From Fasciolopsis buskii (taxonomy: Eukaryota > Platyhelminthes > Trematoda > Plagiorchiida > Fasciolidae): DNA of 64,000 nt. The DNA lies in NCBI GenBank assembly GCA_008360955.1, contig LUCM01007344.1, positions 59,053-123,052 on the forward strand. Direction: 5' to 3'. Of the stretch, positions 9,564 to 24,500 are shown piece after piece. Under the pieces are notes generated by a model. The model had not been told where the DNA came from. It ran no database searches and saw nothing but the letters and a program-made list of their open reading frames with translations. Positions within the stretch are counted from its first letter, which is position 1, and each line of letters starts with the position of its first letter. A program made the translations under genes and the position numbers.

Positions 9564-12500
9564 CACAACGGAGAAAACACGAATATTAAGGTTTTCGGCG
9601 ACCATTGTTATCCGCTAATGGGAGCCCACCTTATCAAAAGAAATAGGTTATTGTGAACTCATAAATCCTGTGACTAAGCGATCCTATACTCGGTTATTGT
9701 TTTGTCCCACTTCGTTACTCTCGGACATTGATTTGTTAACTAAATGTATGTTTTATTCTGTGTATCGTTCAGCAGTACGCACGGTGCTGAAATGCAGCGA
9801 AATCGTCCCGGACATATGCTGTACAATATTACGATACTGATTTTCTTTTCAAAATTATGACAGAGAAGCCTGTTTAATGTCCATTTGCTTTCATTTCATT
9901 CACAGACCCATCGCGATCGATACACGGGCGTGGAGTCTATCATTACTCGAGAACCGGAGTTCGAGCGTGTGCAGCGACTTCAACGTTTGTATGAGGGATT
10001 GAGTTTGTACTGTTTGTGGACTTCTCAGTTCAAACCCAGTGATACTTCAGGTTCGCTGCTGGTATGCATTTTATTCTTATTTATTACCACTAATTGTTCC
10101 ATAATGCGATTCTAGTGACTCATCTGTCCTTTTACCTTTGATTTCTATTCGTTGTACATGGCTACTTGTGAGTACCCAAACCTGATTTGGTATTGATAGG
10201 GTAAATCTGCTACCGCAGTCATTCCGACCATTGCATCACAATGTATCGGGAAGTTTTAGATATTAGACCAACTAGACAAGTGTGAGTAAAAGACTGGTGG
10301 CGTGCCATGTGTAGCTCTAAACCGGATGAGCTTGTTATATCAATTACTGTCTGGTCTATGGTCTGCCTTAGAGTGTAGTTTTAGTAGGTGATTCCATTTC
10401 GACGTATCAGTTACGTTCCGTTGATCGTACGGCCATCTACCTTGTGCGCACTTATTTTTTCTTCCTAACAGCCAATCTGATTACACCAAAAAGATCCAAA
10501 TGCTCCTTTTTAATGTGAACTATTTAGAATCTGAAAGTTTGTTGAACTCCATTACTTTCCACCAAACTTCATCCCTGGACAAGAAGTGGGCCTCTTTGCA
10601 GCTGCATACGTAAGCCGCCTGCAAGTTACTTTGATGTTTTTTGATTCTCAGTAAACTTGAATCCGTTAGAGTAAAATTGGAGAGTATCGACCTAACGGTT
10701 TGAAGCGCACTACGTGAGCGAGGTTTCCGTCCAAATTACACAACCGATAACTTTCAAGAGAACAGCGCAGCAGTTGATTAATCTCCGTCCTGAAGCTTTA
10801 GTGGTTTATCACGCTAACCACTACTGTATGAAATGTTTGATTATCGGGAAAAAGCTAGAAAACCGTATCTGAAACTGATTAAATCAAGCGCAGCTGTCGT
10901 ATGTAGGCTGAATCGTTGTCAGGCGACGAGTTATTGCGAAGTGGGTTGGGTTAAGAAGTTGCCTAATCGGCAGCATTATATAATCACTAGGGTATCTCCG
11001 ATGTGTCCGCTGTAATCGTTTCATTTCCTGCGGTTGTTTGCAAATCAGAAGTGAATTTTGCTAATTGGACCACTCTTTAAAAAGCTACTGAAGAAGGACG
11101 GTTTTATCATCCGAATGCCGCTGAAATTGCCAGTTTAATTAGTGGCACGAATAAACCGGAGCTGGGTTGACTGCACGTTTGGGTATATGAATTTGTCCTC
11201 ATTGGAGCAGTCGTTTACACGACTCGCATTGCACGTGAATAAGTAATAGTGGACGGACTCTGCTTTGAATAACAAAAGACTCAGTGTCGTCTTATTAAGC
11301 AAATCCGCAGTGTTCAAAGAAACGTGACTCCGATCTACTTGCTGGCAGTGCTCTGAAGTACCGGTGGGTGCGAACTGGGTTTACCAGACACCTCCAAATA
11401 CTTGGCTATTGTTGGGCGGATGTCTGAGACTGCGAATGCACCACTTGCCCCAAACGCCCTTCCATATGTTGTCAAATAACCTGGGTCATAAATATCCTCT
11501 ACTCAGAGGGTGTTGTGCATTGCCTTTTTGTGGCGGTGTTTCCACAAAAGTGCGAAGACGAAAACAAATTTCCGGCGCCGGATTGGCTGGTCCGTGGTAA
11601 TCAATCCAGGAACGGCAAAACCCTGATTCTGAACCGATCTCGGGAAACGTACGAAGCGTACGACACCATGTTCACCAGCATCTACGGCGAAGGGGTATGC
11701 TGGGCACTCAAGATGCCTACCACGATCCAAAGGGCGTATTGGCTGATTATTCAGTCACCGGGCACAGTAGGCTGTGTTACCCCCAGGTCATCTTACTACC
11801 TTGTGAGTTGGACTATCTGGTCAAAAGTTCGAAATAGGGTCCTCTGAATAAACGCTCTGCTTGGGTGAGGACAACAGGATAGTATTTCGCTCACAGAAGA
11901 CTCATGGGTCTATATAGACAGCTTGTGGTGTAGAGATGGAGATTGGTGTCTGGAGAACTGCACATTGTTTCTTTTTCCTATCTCTTTCTTGCTCATTGTT
12001 TTTGCCCCTTACCAAGGTTACGATGGTACATGGACTGTACCCAGATTTGTTCAGTATATGGACATGTACGTTTATATGCATTTTTATATGTATATATGTA
12101 TGTCATGACCATTTTTGTTGGTCAGCGTGCAGTCGTTTATTCAGCGTCACAATAGATAAACCTTCAGTTTTGATGGCAAAGGAAATGCAGACCAGTGTGG
12201 CCTAGCTCAACTGGCATAATACCTTTTGATCTTGTTGACTAGGACGGTTTAACTTTCTCAAATAATTTTTTGTTAGAATTTGTTACCGTATGGGTGTGCT
12301 AAAAACCAAATGAAATCTTGACAAATTGGCCTCTTGTGATTAATTTTCAACACATCTGCGCACACACCACGTGCTAAATCACATAACATCTTAGGACTCT
12401 CTGCATTGTGCTTTCACTGACCATTTGAGGCCTTGAACGCATCCAATGCGATGTGCCGATCGAAACTTACTGGCTACAAAGAGGCAGCATATCCTACTAA

Positions 12501-15500
12501 TGATGATCGAGTTGACCGCCAATGTGCTGTCGCTGTTGTGCTTGCGTTTCTGTAACGCCATGAGGATGGTCGTTGGGATGGGTGGTGGTACGCTTCTAAC
12601 TGCACAGAAATTCCTACCACTTTCATTTGCTTGGAGATGATAAACAACAAACGGTGACCACATCTCAAAGCGGAAAACCAAAGTACGTATGACGTTTTAT
12701 TTTTGTTATCAGCTGATTTTATTCTCTTGGAGATCAAACTGTGCACTGAGCTGACCAATTGGGACACGAGGGAACTCAAAAGATTCTTCTGCTTGCAGTG
12801 TAATCAAGGCGTTTGACTCAAAGTTCCTCATTTCTACCGCCTATGGTTTCAGCAAATTTCACGTATGGTTAACCTTATACATTGCCTTCTACTTTTTAGG
12901 GTTGTAATGCATTGGTAGTTAGGATGTAGAAGCGAGGTACGCTACTGTACTTGTACTTCATGTTCCAGTTGTTCCACAATCGAGTCGGTTGTTGTCTCAG
13001 TCCTACTATTTCTGACGTGTCTAATGTGTTTTCTTGCGCAGGATTATCGGGGATCAGAACTGACATTGTATGACAGACCTCTGCTGCACTTCTGAATGAT
13101 TTTTTTGCGGGATGAATGGAGGTCCCCACACAGCAATGGAACTACTTGCTGTTATCGGGTCAAAACGTTGTTGCGTTGTTGAAGACTGAGGACTTCATGT
13201 TTGATTGACAACTGGTTGGCAAACATTTAACAAGGCAAAAAATGCAATGCATCTATGGTTAAGCTTCCACTCTCTGAAAGCGTTTCTTGATTCAGTTGTT
13301 TCCGATTGCTCGTATCAAACTAAAAATTCCCCATTGAAACGTATGAACGATTTGTTAGCTATGTTGTCAATGTAGTAATTGGATACCGTCAAATCTAACT
13401 GTATTAACTGTTCGAAAGTGGTAAACCTCCGGTGTTAAATTCATGGTGGTCGGTAGAATTTAAACATGTAACGAACTTACAGTGCCCATACGGTCTTTAC
13501 TCCCTCATTGGGGAGCGAAAAGCAAGTTCGTCAAAGTGGTCACGGATGTGTGATGGACGTATATCAAATGAAAATGGCCAGTTTCCCAAGTTTTCACTGT
13601 CTTTCACGAGGACTGCTTTCGAGGCAAATGCACTTAGTGTATCGTAGTTTTGACGCATGGCTAACGTGGATTAATGTACTCATCGGCAAACTTTTCCGTG
13701 ACGCTTAATTTCAGTATTGGTTTGGTCGATAATCATTGGGCGTGGTGTACGCGTCTTTTTAGGACTGGTTAAAAGGGTCACACTTCATTGGTACTGAACT
13801 TATCAAAGTGGCCTATTAGTTCAGTTCACTTTATACAACCATTAAATTTGCACAAACCTGCTCGGGTTTTGGTTGCGAAATCGCCGCACCACATAAAGAT
13901 GGTATAGTGAAAAGTTCATAAGACAGGGAAGTATTTCGACTGCATGAATTTCGCTGACTGACGAATCAAACCGCATTACCTAAAGTCTTCAACCGTCCCA
14001 TTAGAGGATCTGGTGCATCCACACCTGAAGGCTATCCAAGGCAGTTCACCGTTTAAAGTTTTATAGATTTTCGCTACGGTGCGGGCTGCCCATCTTATTT
14101 CATGTTCCAACTACTACATATTTTCTTTGAGAAATCGATCTGGAGGTATGTGCAATACATGTTCCATCCATTTTAATCTATTCGAATTCAGTGCGCATTG
14201 AATTAGTTGAATTAGTACAACGACCCAGTACTTCGCGCCTAACCTCACTGACTATGTCACCTCAACTAGTGATAGAACTTTTGCAATCTAAACGCCAAAC
14301 TCAGCGATCAGAACCCCAATGAAGACCAACAACCTAAGCTATTACCAACACAAATTTTCAAATCCATTGATTCAACCCTTCCACTGTAATCCACGAAAAC
14401 TTGGGTGTCTGAACACAAGTAGCTGTCGCTTAACTTTTACCCTCACTACCCATGTTTTTGAGCCGTGTAGCAGCACTGCCCTTACTGTTGCGTTGTACAT
14501 TCTACTTTTGATTGAAAATCAGATTTCGCGCCAATGTCACAGATGCCTCAAATTAGGGAGTGCGAATTGACTCTTCGTGATAGGCAAGGATATTTCATCT
14601 GATGTAAGTCCACCGGGTGAGATGCAATTATCCAAGTAACTGTTTACCTCACCCACTTCTTCCCCACAGGAATAAGCTCCGACTTCGAGCCAGTCCAGTG
14701 CGGCAACAACATTTCGTATTTCGAAAGTGCGGAATGCATCCCAAACGCACCTATGCTGTCGTTCAGGTTGTCGAGAAAAACGCAGCCCGATAGGGTCCTA
14801 ATTCAGAAACAAAATGCCGCCATCATATTTTAAATCACAATTTGCTGATTGAGAAGGCATATTTCACTATTCTCACATGGAAATAGAGTTGCTTTCGTAA
14901 TCATCTCAACTACAGAGTAGTAAATAGGAGGGAAAGAGGCAGTCCTGGCGAGCACTACATGTCGTCGTGAATTAGCATGAGAGATCACCGCTCGGCTTCG
15001 GCGGTTTGCATCCAGAGATGGGGAAAATAAGATGGATTTTTCCGTTACGCTCTTCATTGGTTGACAAAGCCGGGGAACCCCACGATCGGTTAAGCCGAAC
15101 GTTGCTTTCCCATCAAGAAAGACAAAGATTGTGGATCTAGGCAAAATGTGGCTGGTTTCTAACACATCAGTGCTGTCGATCAATTGATAAAAGTTTCCAC
15201 TGTTACCGGCGGCCGCAGATTTTTATTTCCGTAAATTTCTCGATGCGCAACCATTGGAGGTCTTTTTTCAAGCTCGTGTTCGGTTGACGACCCAAGTATT
15301 TACGCATTTGATTTTACACGTCATTTTATAGGATGGATCTGCGAGCATCAAACAAAACAGCTGACGGCAAAAATATCCGTCGTTTGTGAGGCGTGCAAGT
15401 CGGTGTCCTGTGCGACGTGTTTCACCGTGTACGGTCGTAATATTCGTTTGGATCCTGAGAATTTTGTTGTGGTGACAACTGCGGTAATATCTCCAAATGG

Positions 15501-18500
15501 AATTGAAGATGGAGATTATCATCTGGAATGGTGACAGAGGGTAAATCGCTGTCGCCCGGCTCCTTACCACGACTAATTTATTGGTAGTTTATGCCTTTCT
15601 ACGCCCCTAAGTTTCAAGGAAAAGGTTTCCTGTCCCTCCATGTAGTGGACTCTAGCGGCTTCCGGGATTCCCCTTCCACCATAGTCATGCGTGGTGAATG
15701 TAATACTAGAATCGGCTGTGAAGGACGGGTAATTTTCGGCTTGGCGCAACCATAGACTAGGGGCAGACAACCGCGGGCTCGGACCGTTGCATGGTCTGAT
15801 TCTCCTGATGTGTACCGGACTGATCGACAATCTTCAGTCGATCGACATCATCGATGAATGAAAGCACCGTTGTCGGTCTGAGTCAAATACTGCGGAGGAT
15901 GCCAGGTGAACCGATGTTGGTTTTTATGGGAAGAGTTTGTTTTCGTCAGAAGAAACATGGTTAAGGCGATCGTCATTGTTGTTTCGATTGGACACTAAAT
16001 GAGCCTCCAATGTACTCTTGTCTCTCCCACATAACTAACTCGAGCGCTGAAATCAGCAACGGGCACAAATTCTGTTGAGCGCACGCTTTGATGCAATCTG
16101 GGCCAATCCTGGAAGATCTCGTGTTTAGCTGTTGGTGATGTCATGCATGTATACGTCGAATAATCACTTTCGTTCCAGTCGATTATTTTTGTCACAGAAC
16201 CATCTAACGGAAGTACACTCAAATGATTTGAGAGAAATCCAATCTAACAGTGCCCATCGTGCTGAGGGCAATCCCCCACACCAGTATGACCATGTGCGCT
16301 AGAAATCGGTTCACCTGACATGCGAATTATAAAGCGACAGGGAGATTATAACTGGGTTGTGAAATGATTATAACAGTAGGGTTTTGTATGCATGTTTCGG
16401 AAATGCGGCATGTAACTATTTGAAAATTTTGAAGAGTTCCAACTAGAGCAGTTTGTTGCATCTCCTTGTTTGGATGCGATCGCTGACGGATGTTGAGTGA
16501 ACACTTAAGCCTAAGCAGTGCGCTCAGGTCATGTCCTGGCCTCACTAATTTTATGGTCAAATAAATCTACCGAGCTGCAGTCATTCATGGCGCCCTGTAC
16601 CAATCTCACATCAGGTGGATGGAAGTTAGTAAGATTAATCAATGAAAGACATTTGGGAGAGTGATATTTCGTGGCTACCCACGGTCGAGAAGTCGCTCTT
16701 TTTGAACTGTAACTGTAGTCTTCGACTTGAAATTTTGATTCACTAAGCAGTCAGAAGTTAGACCAACACGGAAACTCTGATCAGTAGCCCACTTATCATC
16801 GTCTATCCTTTTTCTTTTCCTTTTATCTTTTACTTCCTTCATTAATAAAACAACAATGTACATCAATTTTCAGGAAGAGGGTCGCGGCCAACAGGGGGCT
16901 GCCAAGTGGGGAAGTTGACCCGCGGTAGGAGGATACAAACCCGCGACCTTCACGTCCAAACGCCACAAACTTATCCATTTGGCCACCACCGGCCATGGTC
17001 GACGTGGTCCTGAATCTCCCGCGCGACGGCCAATGGAGTGCGGAATTCAGTGTATTTGGGTGATTAATCAGAAATTGTGGATATTTAATATCAGGGTGCC
17101 TAGCCGCTAAGCGGAATAACGGTTAGGGTTTCCAACTCTGTCCTCTGATTCTAAGAAGACAGAGGTGATTGACCGAGTGGAACCCCATCATCTCAGACTA
17201 GCTATTTTCCTATTCATTCATTCCACCGAGTCACCAGCTCAAATCAGTCCCAAACTGGAGAGCTACGTGAGTAACTCCTACCTGTTGACCTCTTAGGCAT
17301 GACTGAATCTTTAGATTAAGTTAAACCAAACGCACAAGAAGCCACATCACGCCAAGGTGCCATCTCATTTTGACATAACTGACCCACCAGATGCTTCCAA
17401 CAGTGAAGCCTAACATTGGTGATCACAACCGTTTGTAGTTTCACTAGTCTAGTTAGTACGAGACCATCACAGGTAGAACGTTACGGAATACTTTGTTTCT
17501 GCTCGGAATTCGCATGTTACTGAAGTTAGAAATTTAATATTAGTGGATTCATTTGCAGATGATCATACGGTGAACGTCGTAGCGTTAGTATTCGAGTATC
17601 TTGGATTCGAATCTTTTTAATGTAGGCCTCTTCCCTACTCGATTACTCTCCATCCTGGATATTTGTCCGTGTTGTCATGTATCAGAACCGAAATGTGTTC
17701 CACAAAATTCCTTGAATTACCTTCCCAACTGTTCTACTTGATTTCCGTTCGTCGTATTCTTTCACTATCGGCTATATGATAGTAGTTAAAAGCAAACAAT
17801 GGAAAGTTAGCAAATGAAGAAATGAAAACTAGTTGTGCCTAACCATTTAGCCATTTTAATTTCGAATTATTTCATAATCGTAATTTAGTTCCCATTAGAT
17901 TACCGTAATGGTTAACTTAGACGAACAATAGTAAACAGATTCCAGGCTAATTAATTTCCTTCTTTTTTACATGACCCCTTGCTAACAAACAGTTGCGATC
18001 AGCTTTGAAGTGCATACCAACAAGCCTTTGCTTTGATTTGTTTTTACATTTTGGAAAAGTGTTAACCTTCCATGGTCACTGTATAAGTGCTCACCACATA
18101 GCTTTGAGGTGTGTTTACGTCAGCGAAAGTTATGGCGATCAAGAAGTACAAGAAACTAGTTGTGAGAAAAAAGTACGGAAATGCACTGACCACAGTACTT
18201 TATCAAAACGATGTCATCATTATTTTTACGCCAGATTCACTCAACTTTTATCGGTTCTCATGGTTGTTTACTAGTTTTCCCGACTTGGAGATGAGCTTCT
18301 CATTCTTGATGCATATATAATTAGTTTCCAACATCTCGATTTTCCAACCTGCAACGTTTTACTTTTTCGTTTTCGTAGGCATCAGGGTTTCGTTCGGATC
18401 GGCGCAGTGGCTGATAAAAAGAGCTAGAAAAATACCTTGTACTGTTTTACTTGAACTTCTGAAGTTGCTTAGGAAGGGTACTTGGGTGTAGACCTTCGTT

Positions 18501-21500
18501 TCAATTTTTGTTTGCATAACTTCCTGATCGTTGATTACCTCTGATCTCAACAGGATATTCCGATCACGCTGTTGCCCATTCGCTCGCGTACTCACCCGCT
18601 CATTCAGACCTACGACAGCAGAGGTCTTTTTAGTGCACTGAAGCAAATTCTGTCTTTTGTACTGCTTCGTACTTTGGATTAATCCTTCTGTTCGCTGCTT
18701 GTGTACGCTGCAGATTGGTATTACTTGTTTGTTGCTGTTTTTAACAGACTGTTTGATGGGGATTATTCCCATTGGCCTCAGTGTAAATATGAGCAAACAA
18801 ACAATTTACCCGTAAGTATTTACACACGATCTTTCGGTCCATTCGTTACCCTTTGATTTGAGTGTTAACTACGTCGGGAAACGAGCCTCAAAGCTCCTTT
18901 AGGGAGTCCGTGTGCAGTGTCGTAAGAGAACTCTCTTTCACTCAACTTTTCCGTTAACTGATGCATTATCCGGAATGTGGGACATTTTATTCTTCCACTT
19001 TTGCCATTGTTGAAGTTGTCTACAAGCCGGACACATGCTCTACAGGTTTGTATGCGATCTCCAACTGGATGTGGAAGTTTTGTTTAGTATGGCACGGCAA
19101 CGCCGGTGTCCTGATCGTGAACAGGTTCGGTTTGGCATTTTAGTCTGAAATTTTGTACCATTCGCTGGATAACTATGAGCTTGTACGATCCTTACGGCGA
19201 CTTTCACCTGTGCATGCAAAATAGGGCTAATTCTTCCCGTTCTATTAAAGTTTGACGTAATCGATTAACTAACATCATATCGTGGAGGGGTTGTGTTTGT
19301 TTCTAATAGTTTTGCACACACAACAGCCAGTCTTCTGAGACTTACAGAACCACCTCAAACACTGTGGCGTTCGCCTGGTTCTTAATGTAAATACCTGTGC
19401 CATTACGGCACCAGATGTTTAAGGATTTCAAATATCTATGGAATTGTTTTGCTTCTCTCGGAGGCTGTCAGTTCTAGCTAATAAACGGCGCTTCTTTTAA
19501 GAAACAAGCATTAATAAACGGAATCAAGGAAAAGGTTACAGCAATTTTCTGATTTCTTGAAGATATTAGGGCCAGCGAATCAGTAAAAATCTCGTCGGCC
19601 AATCACATCTTAGGTTTAGCCTGTCGCAGGTAAGGTGACCCCAGCTGATCAGTGCACTGGTGAACACGTGGAGACAGCCATCAAACACCCCATCTAAAGT
19701 CTAGTATCCGAAAGTACTATAGTCTTGAGTGATCTAGCGATCACTGGAGTCATATTCGCATTTTGTTTACGCGGCGACACTTTCTTTGATGCCCAAAGTG
19801 CGGATAAGATTAAGCGGTGATCCCAAACCTTATCTATATATAATATAACGATTTTACAGGTGTAGCTTTTCTTATTACTTGAATGATTGTATTCATTTTG
19901 TCTTACTGCCATCCGTCACAACGAGACTACACCTTGACATGGTGTGACGGCTTGCGTGCTTCCATGACCCAGTGAACTACACAGGATGCCTTATCTCAAG
20001 CCGAAGATCCAATCATTGCCTGAAGGGTCAATTTGTAAAGGCCTGACGAAGTAGTCTCCTGGTCCTCCAAGTCGGGGGTTGATCTGAGTTGGCAGCTCAG
20101 TCAGAACAACGAGTGGAAGAATAGCTGATCCAAGTAGATGGGCTTCCACTCAGCTGTGTTCCGCTGCCTTGCGATCAGGTTCCTGTCAGAACCTAAGGCT
20201 TTGGTTGAGAACCCTAATCGTACTTCTGCTTAGTGGCTGGACGCCCTCGCAGCACCCATCCATTAAACCCCATGAGTTACACGCCTACAAATAATTCCAT
20301 ACTGCATCGGTCGTCGCGCAGGATAACCAAGACCGCGCTGCCCATTGCATCGAGCGCAGGTGCGGTGGGTAGTGATAAGTATGCTACTGCTCAGAATTCC
20401 CTTTCTTTTATTCAACCTGTCTCTTCTGTCTCCAACCCAATCTATTTCTCCGCTCTGCCTACTCATAGTATCTCCATTGATAACATGCCAGATACTCGCA
20501 ACGGTTCAGTGTCAAGTAGTGTTTTCAACTGGCTAGCTCACATTTTCTCGAGCCTCGTCAGCCTCTGAATCTTGGTTCGTTCAGTGTGCGCAATTTAATG
20601 CAGGCTGACCAACAGGCGTGTTTGGCTCTGATAGTGGAATCACTTTCGATTGATGTCTGCTGCGTGAGTGAAACACGAATTCAGGATTCCAGTAGAGTCG
20701 AGTAGTTCAACTAACTGCGCTTAATGTCTCGTCAAGATTTTTCCTGCACACTTCATGAGACGAAGCAGCTCAAGCTGTGGGTCAACGTGGTGTAGGAATA
20801 GTCTTGAGTGAGAAGGCTGAAGCAGCCTTTCTAGACTGCATCCCAGTCAACAGTCGCTTGTGTGCCATGAGACTGCAGGGATCAGTCGGCGTCCGAAAGG
20901 ATAGTAGTGTTAAGCGTAGTTTACTTGTTATCTCGGCATACGCTCCAACAGACTGCAGCACTGATATGGGGAAAGACGAGTTTTACGATAACCTCGTCAC
21001 TCTTGTTCGGAAGCGCAAAGGCTCTGACGTTGTAGTGATGGGAGGTAATTTTAATGTTCAAGTTGGAATACTTGATACGTCGGAAGCCTTTTTAGGTGGG
21101 CGATGCGCCTTGCCTGCTCGGCGAACAGATGATGGAGAAAGGCTTCAGTTTTGTACAGGCAATCATTTATTCCTATCTAGTACGAATTTCCGACACAGTT
21201 CGCGTCACATAGCGACATGGCGCTCTGACTCGAAGGGTAGTTTGAGTCGGATTGACCATTTTGCAGTAAGCTGCCGTTGATGCCGTCCTCTCTAGAACTG
21301 TAGATCATACTGGACCACGCACCTCCTTTGATTGCAATTTTTGCTTCAGCTCAACGGCCATGGATGCAGGCAGGAAACGCCATTGGCCTTAGGACGTCTA
21401 TCGGATTCGGCAGTTCGCAACAGCTACGAACAGAAACTGTTCGAGGAACTAAGAACTCCGAAGAGCAACAACGTAGACGAGCAGTGGGATAAAAATTAGA

Positions 21501-24500
21501 CAGGCTATTTATTTCGCAGCAGTTTTCGCCTGTGGTCCTAAATCTAGCGGTCATCAAAGACACTGGATCTCGCAAGGGTCGCTGGGTCTAATGGAGCAAA
21601 AACGCCAACTCTCTAACTGCTAGGAAGTGAATGAGATGCGTTAACAGTTGCAGCGTCAGTTTACGATAAGCCTTAAGAATGACTGCGAAAACTGGTGGGT
21701 TAAGGTGGCCAAAGAGATGGAGGAAGCGGCCTATAGAGGTACCAGTCAAAGACGTTTTAAGCGTATACGCGACAGCGGTGGGCGGCGAACTTCGGTTGGT
21801 GAAGTCGTGTGCGATAGGAATGAAGAGCTCATCCATGGTAGACAGCAAAGGCTGGACCGTTGCGCTGAGCACTTCAAGGATCTGTTTAGCTGGCCACACG
21901 CTAACGTATTTAGTCCGGCGTCTGTAGCTGGGAATGCTTGAGAGGTGTCACTTGATCCCCCTCCGGAATTGACAGTAGAATTGGATATTCGACTTCTGAT
22001 GAAGGCAAAAGCAGCCGGTCCCGACGAACTTCCCCTAGTTCTTTCCAAACTGGGTGGGTAAGGTCTGATGAGATCAATTATCACCTTGCTTCGAAATATT
22101 TGGAACGAGGAGCGTATCCCGCTATCGTGGGATGAGTCACTGATTATACCCATCTTTGGAGTCTAGGCATGTCTGCTGCGTAAACGTGGGGTCATCAAAT
22201 CTTTATTGTAGGATTCCCCTTGTAATCTATAAATGAGTTCTTTTCTCAGTTAATTTTTGCGTTTCTCTTGAGCAGGCAGTTGTTTCTATGTGGGAAGGTT
22301 GCTTTAACCGTGACCTCTTATAAGCTTTTCGGTAGAACCTTCAAATTTTCTGATACATAAGTAATCACGGACTACTTTGTCGCAGCGGTCACTGGGACCC
22401 ACTGACGGTTGACAGTGACGCATCACTTGCTACGGGTTAGCAAACCAAACCCATTGAGATCATACAGATTTTCCAATATCCCAAGTTTCTTTGCATTGAC
22501 TGCCGGTTATCACAAATTGTGCTGTAGGTGTTTGAGTTTACGGACTGATTACTTCTTTCCCTTTACTCGTGTCCAGTAGTGAAAATAACCTCGGTATTGC
22601 TTTGCGTTGTGATTGTATTCTTACGTCGCTGTTCGCCTCAAACTCCAAGCCCCCACTCTCTTCCGCTGTCTTTACTGTCATATTGTGCTCACTATTTCCC
22701 GTACAAATAATACACAAAAATATGGTCGGTTAAGTCTTTCCTCTGGATGATTTCTTTCCTATCCGTCGAAATCGGGTTGTTTCAGTAAAACTGACCCAGT
22801 TCATTTTGGCACTCTGATTACGTCACATGTTCACTGCATGATTTAATTGACATTGTCGAAAATCGTTCGATCATCTCTCGTTCATTGACCTACATAAGGT
22901 GACACAGATGTTCTGGTGGAAGTGACATCAGTCTTTCTGTGACATGTCTAACTGCGGTATGGTCAACTAGTCCGTTTTTTGTTTTATTAATGAGAATGCC
23001 AATCGAAATGTTTTCTGTGCCGGCGGTTGGGCTATCCGTCACATAATGTCCTCGGCTTCAGTTGCATGTGCTTGTTTTCAACGCTATACTCGGATCGCAA
23101 ATCGTGATGTGTATGGATCATATAGCGGCATGTCGATCTCCAAGTGACAAGTGCATCTAAGAGTTCATCCTACCGCATTTCAAGTTTTCCATTGTCATGC
23201 GCATGACGCTTTTTACTGATCGGCCACTCCGATTCCGGTCGTAAATGATGGTGAAAATCACGTCGGACAGCTATTGGCAGTCACGCCATTTGCACCCATC
23301 GGTCCCAGTTTTGCTATCGGGTTGAGAAAACGTTTTTTCAATAGGTCAGATTTACTGTCATTTCACGTCCGAATGGGGAGGGGGGTTCAAATTCATTCAG
23401 CATCTTGGTACGCTGCCAGTTCTGAAGTCTCAGATCCTCGGCTTATGTGTTCATTTTGCACGAACCATTGTATTTAAACCACGATGCATTATTTAATTTA
23501 CTGAAATGAATGTCTATTTCATTTTGACTTTCCCTTGTGCTTTTTTGCCCAGAATGAAATGCGAGTAACTTTGTAAATTGTGTTCAAGGTTTTCGTACAT
23601 CTTGACAATCAACATGCTCCGTCGTTTGTAAGTATTATAGTTGTTTTTTGCGGTTGGATTCAGGGGGATCCTGGTGGCTATGGGACATCTCCCTTCCATT
23701 GCACTCATGTTTCAGACATGTCATATATATACACAATCCTGCACACATCTGGGCGTAGATCATGTGCCATCGGAACCATGGCTAAAGACAAGGACAATGA
23801 GCGCGAAAAAGAGAGAAAAAGAAACAATATGTGTGATTCGCTACACAGGATAGCCTCTCTATACTCCACCCACCCGTCTTCGGCTATCTATCGGTGTCCA
23901 TGATTCCTCTGTAGGCTGCACACTATTTGGTTGCCAAATCCAAGTAGGCGTTTCACTCATTGGACCTTACCTCGAGTCTTTGACCAAGTAGCCTAGCTTA
24001 GATAACAGAACAATCTCAGGGTCATGTAATCCACAGTTCATGCGCCCTTCGAATGGGACCAGTCATCTTGGGTGCTCAGTGCACCTATCTGTCACAGATA
24101 CCGACAAGCTTCTTTCGCTGATCATGGTTGGTTCGGAATCAGGGTTTAGTAATCTCCCTAGGATGACCACAAGGCCGGGCAATTCAATGGAGGCCTCTGG
24201 ACATTCGTCCTCCTCACCGCATGCATAGCGATCTTTGGAATCCAGCCCTGATTCTGTGGTATTCTTAGTTGGTTTCATTAGTTGAGATCTAGACAGAAGC
24301 GTAAACTCGGTAAGATGCTATTCTTGGACCATAAAAACACTTCCCATACTTTCGACTGATCGGAACTACTCAGTCTAGGGTCAGAATCGGAAGCTTATCA
24401 ATGGCCATGAAGATTGTCATAGTTTTTGCACTGATCGGTCTCAGTTTTCATGTGTTAGTGACCAAGTGGTCTTCGTCGTGGCGTTTCAACCTTAAGGTTG

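Noticed and set aside
9439..9605. Open frames rich in alternating Tyr and Ile on both strands
   Set aside because: They are translations of the (TA)32 microsatellite and of intron sequence after the GTGAGT donor.
15268..15830. Two open - strand frames of 85 and 100 codons as exons
   Set aside because: They have no partner splice sites in phase and no motif. The + strand frame with paired cysteines is a better candidate for the first half.
20233..20568. A 111-codon frame repeated at 1307-1642, considered as a conserved gene
   Set aside because: It is identical in both places only because both are the 5' region of the same LINE family. It has no independent support and starts without ATG.
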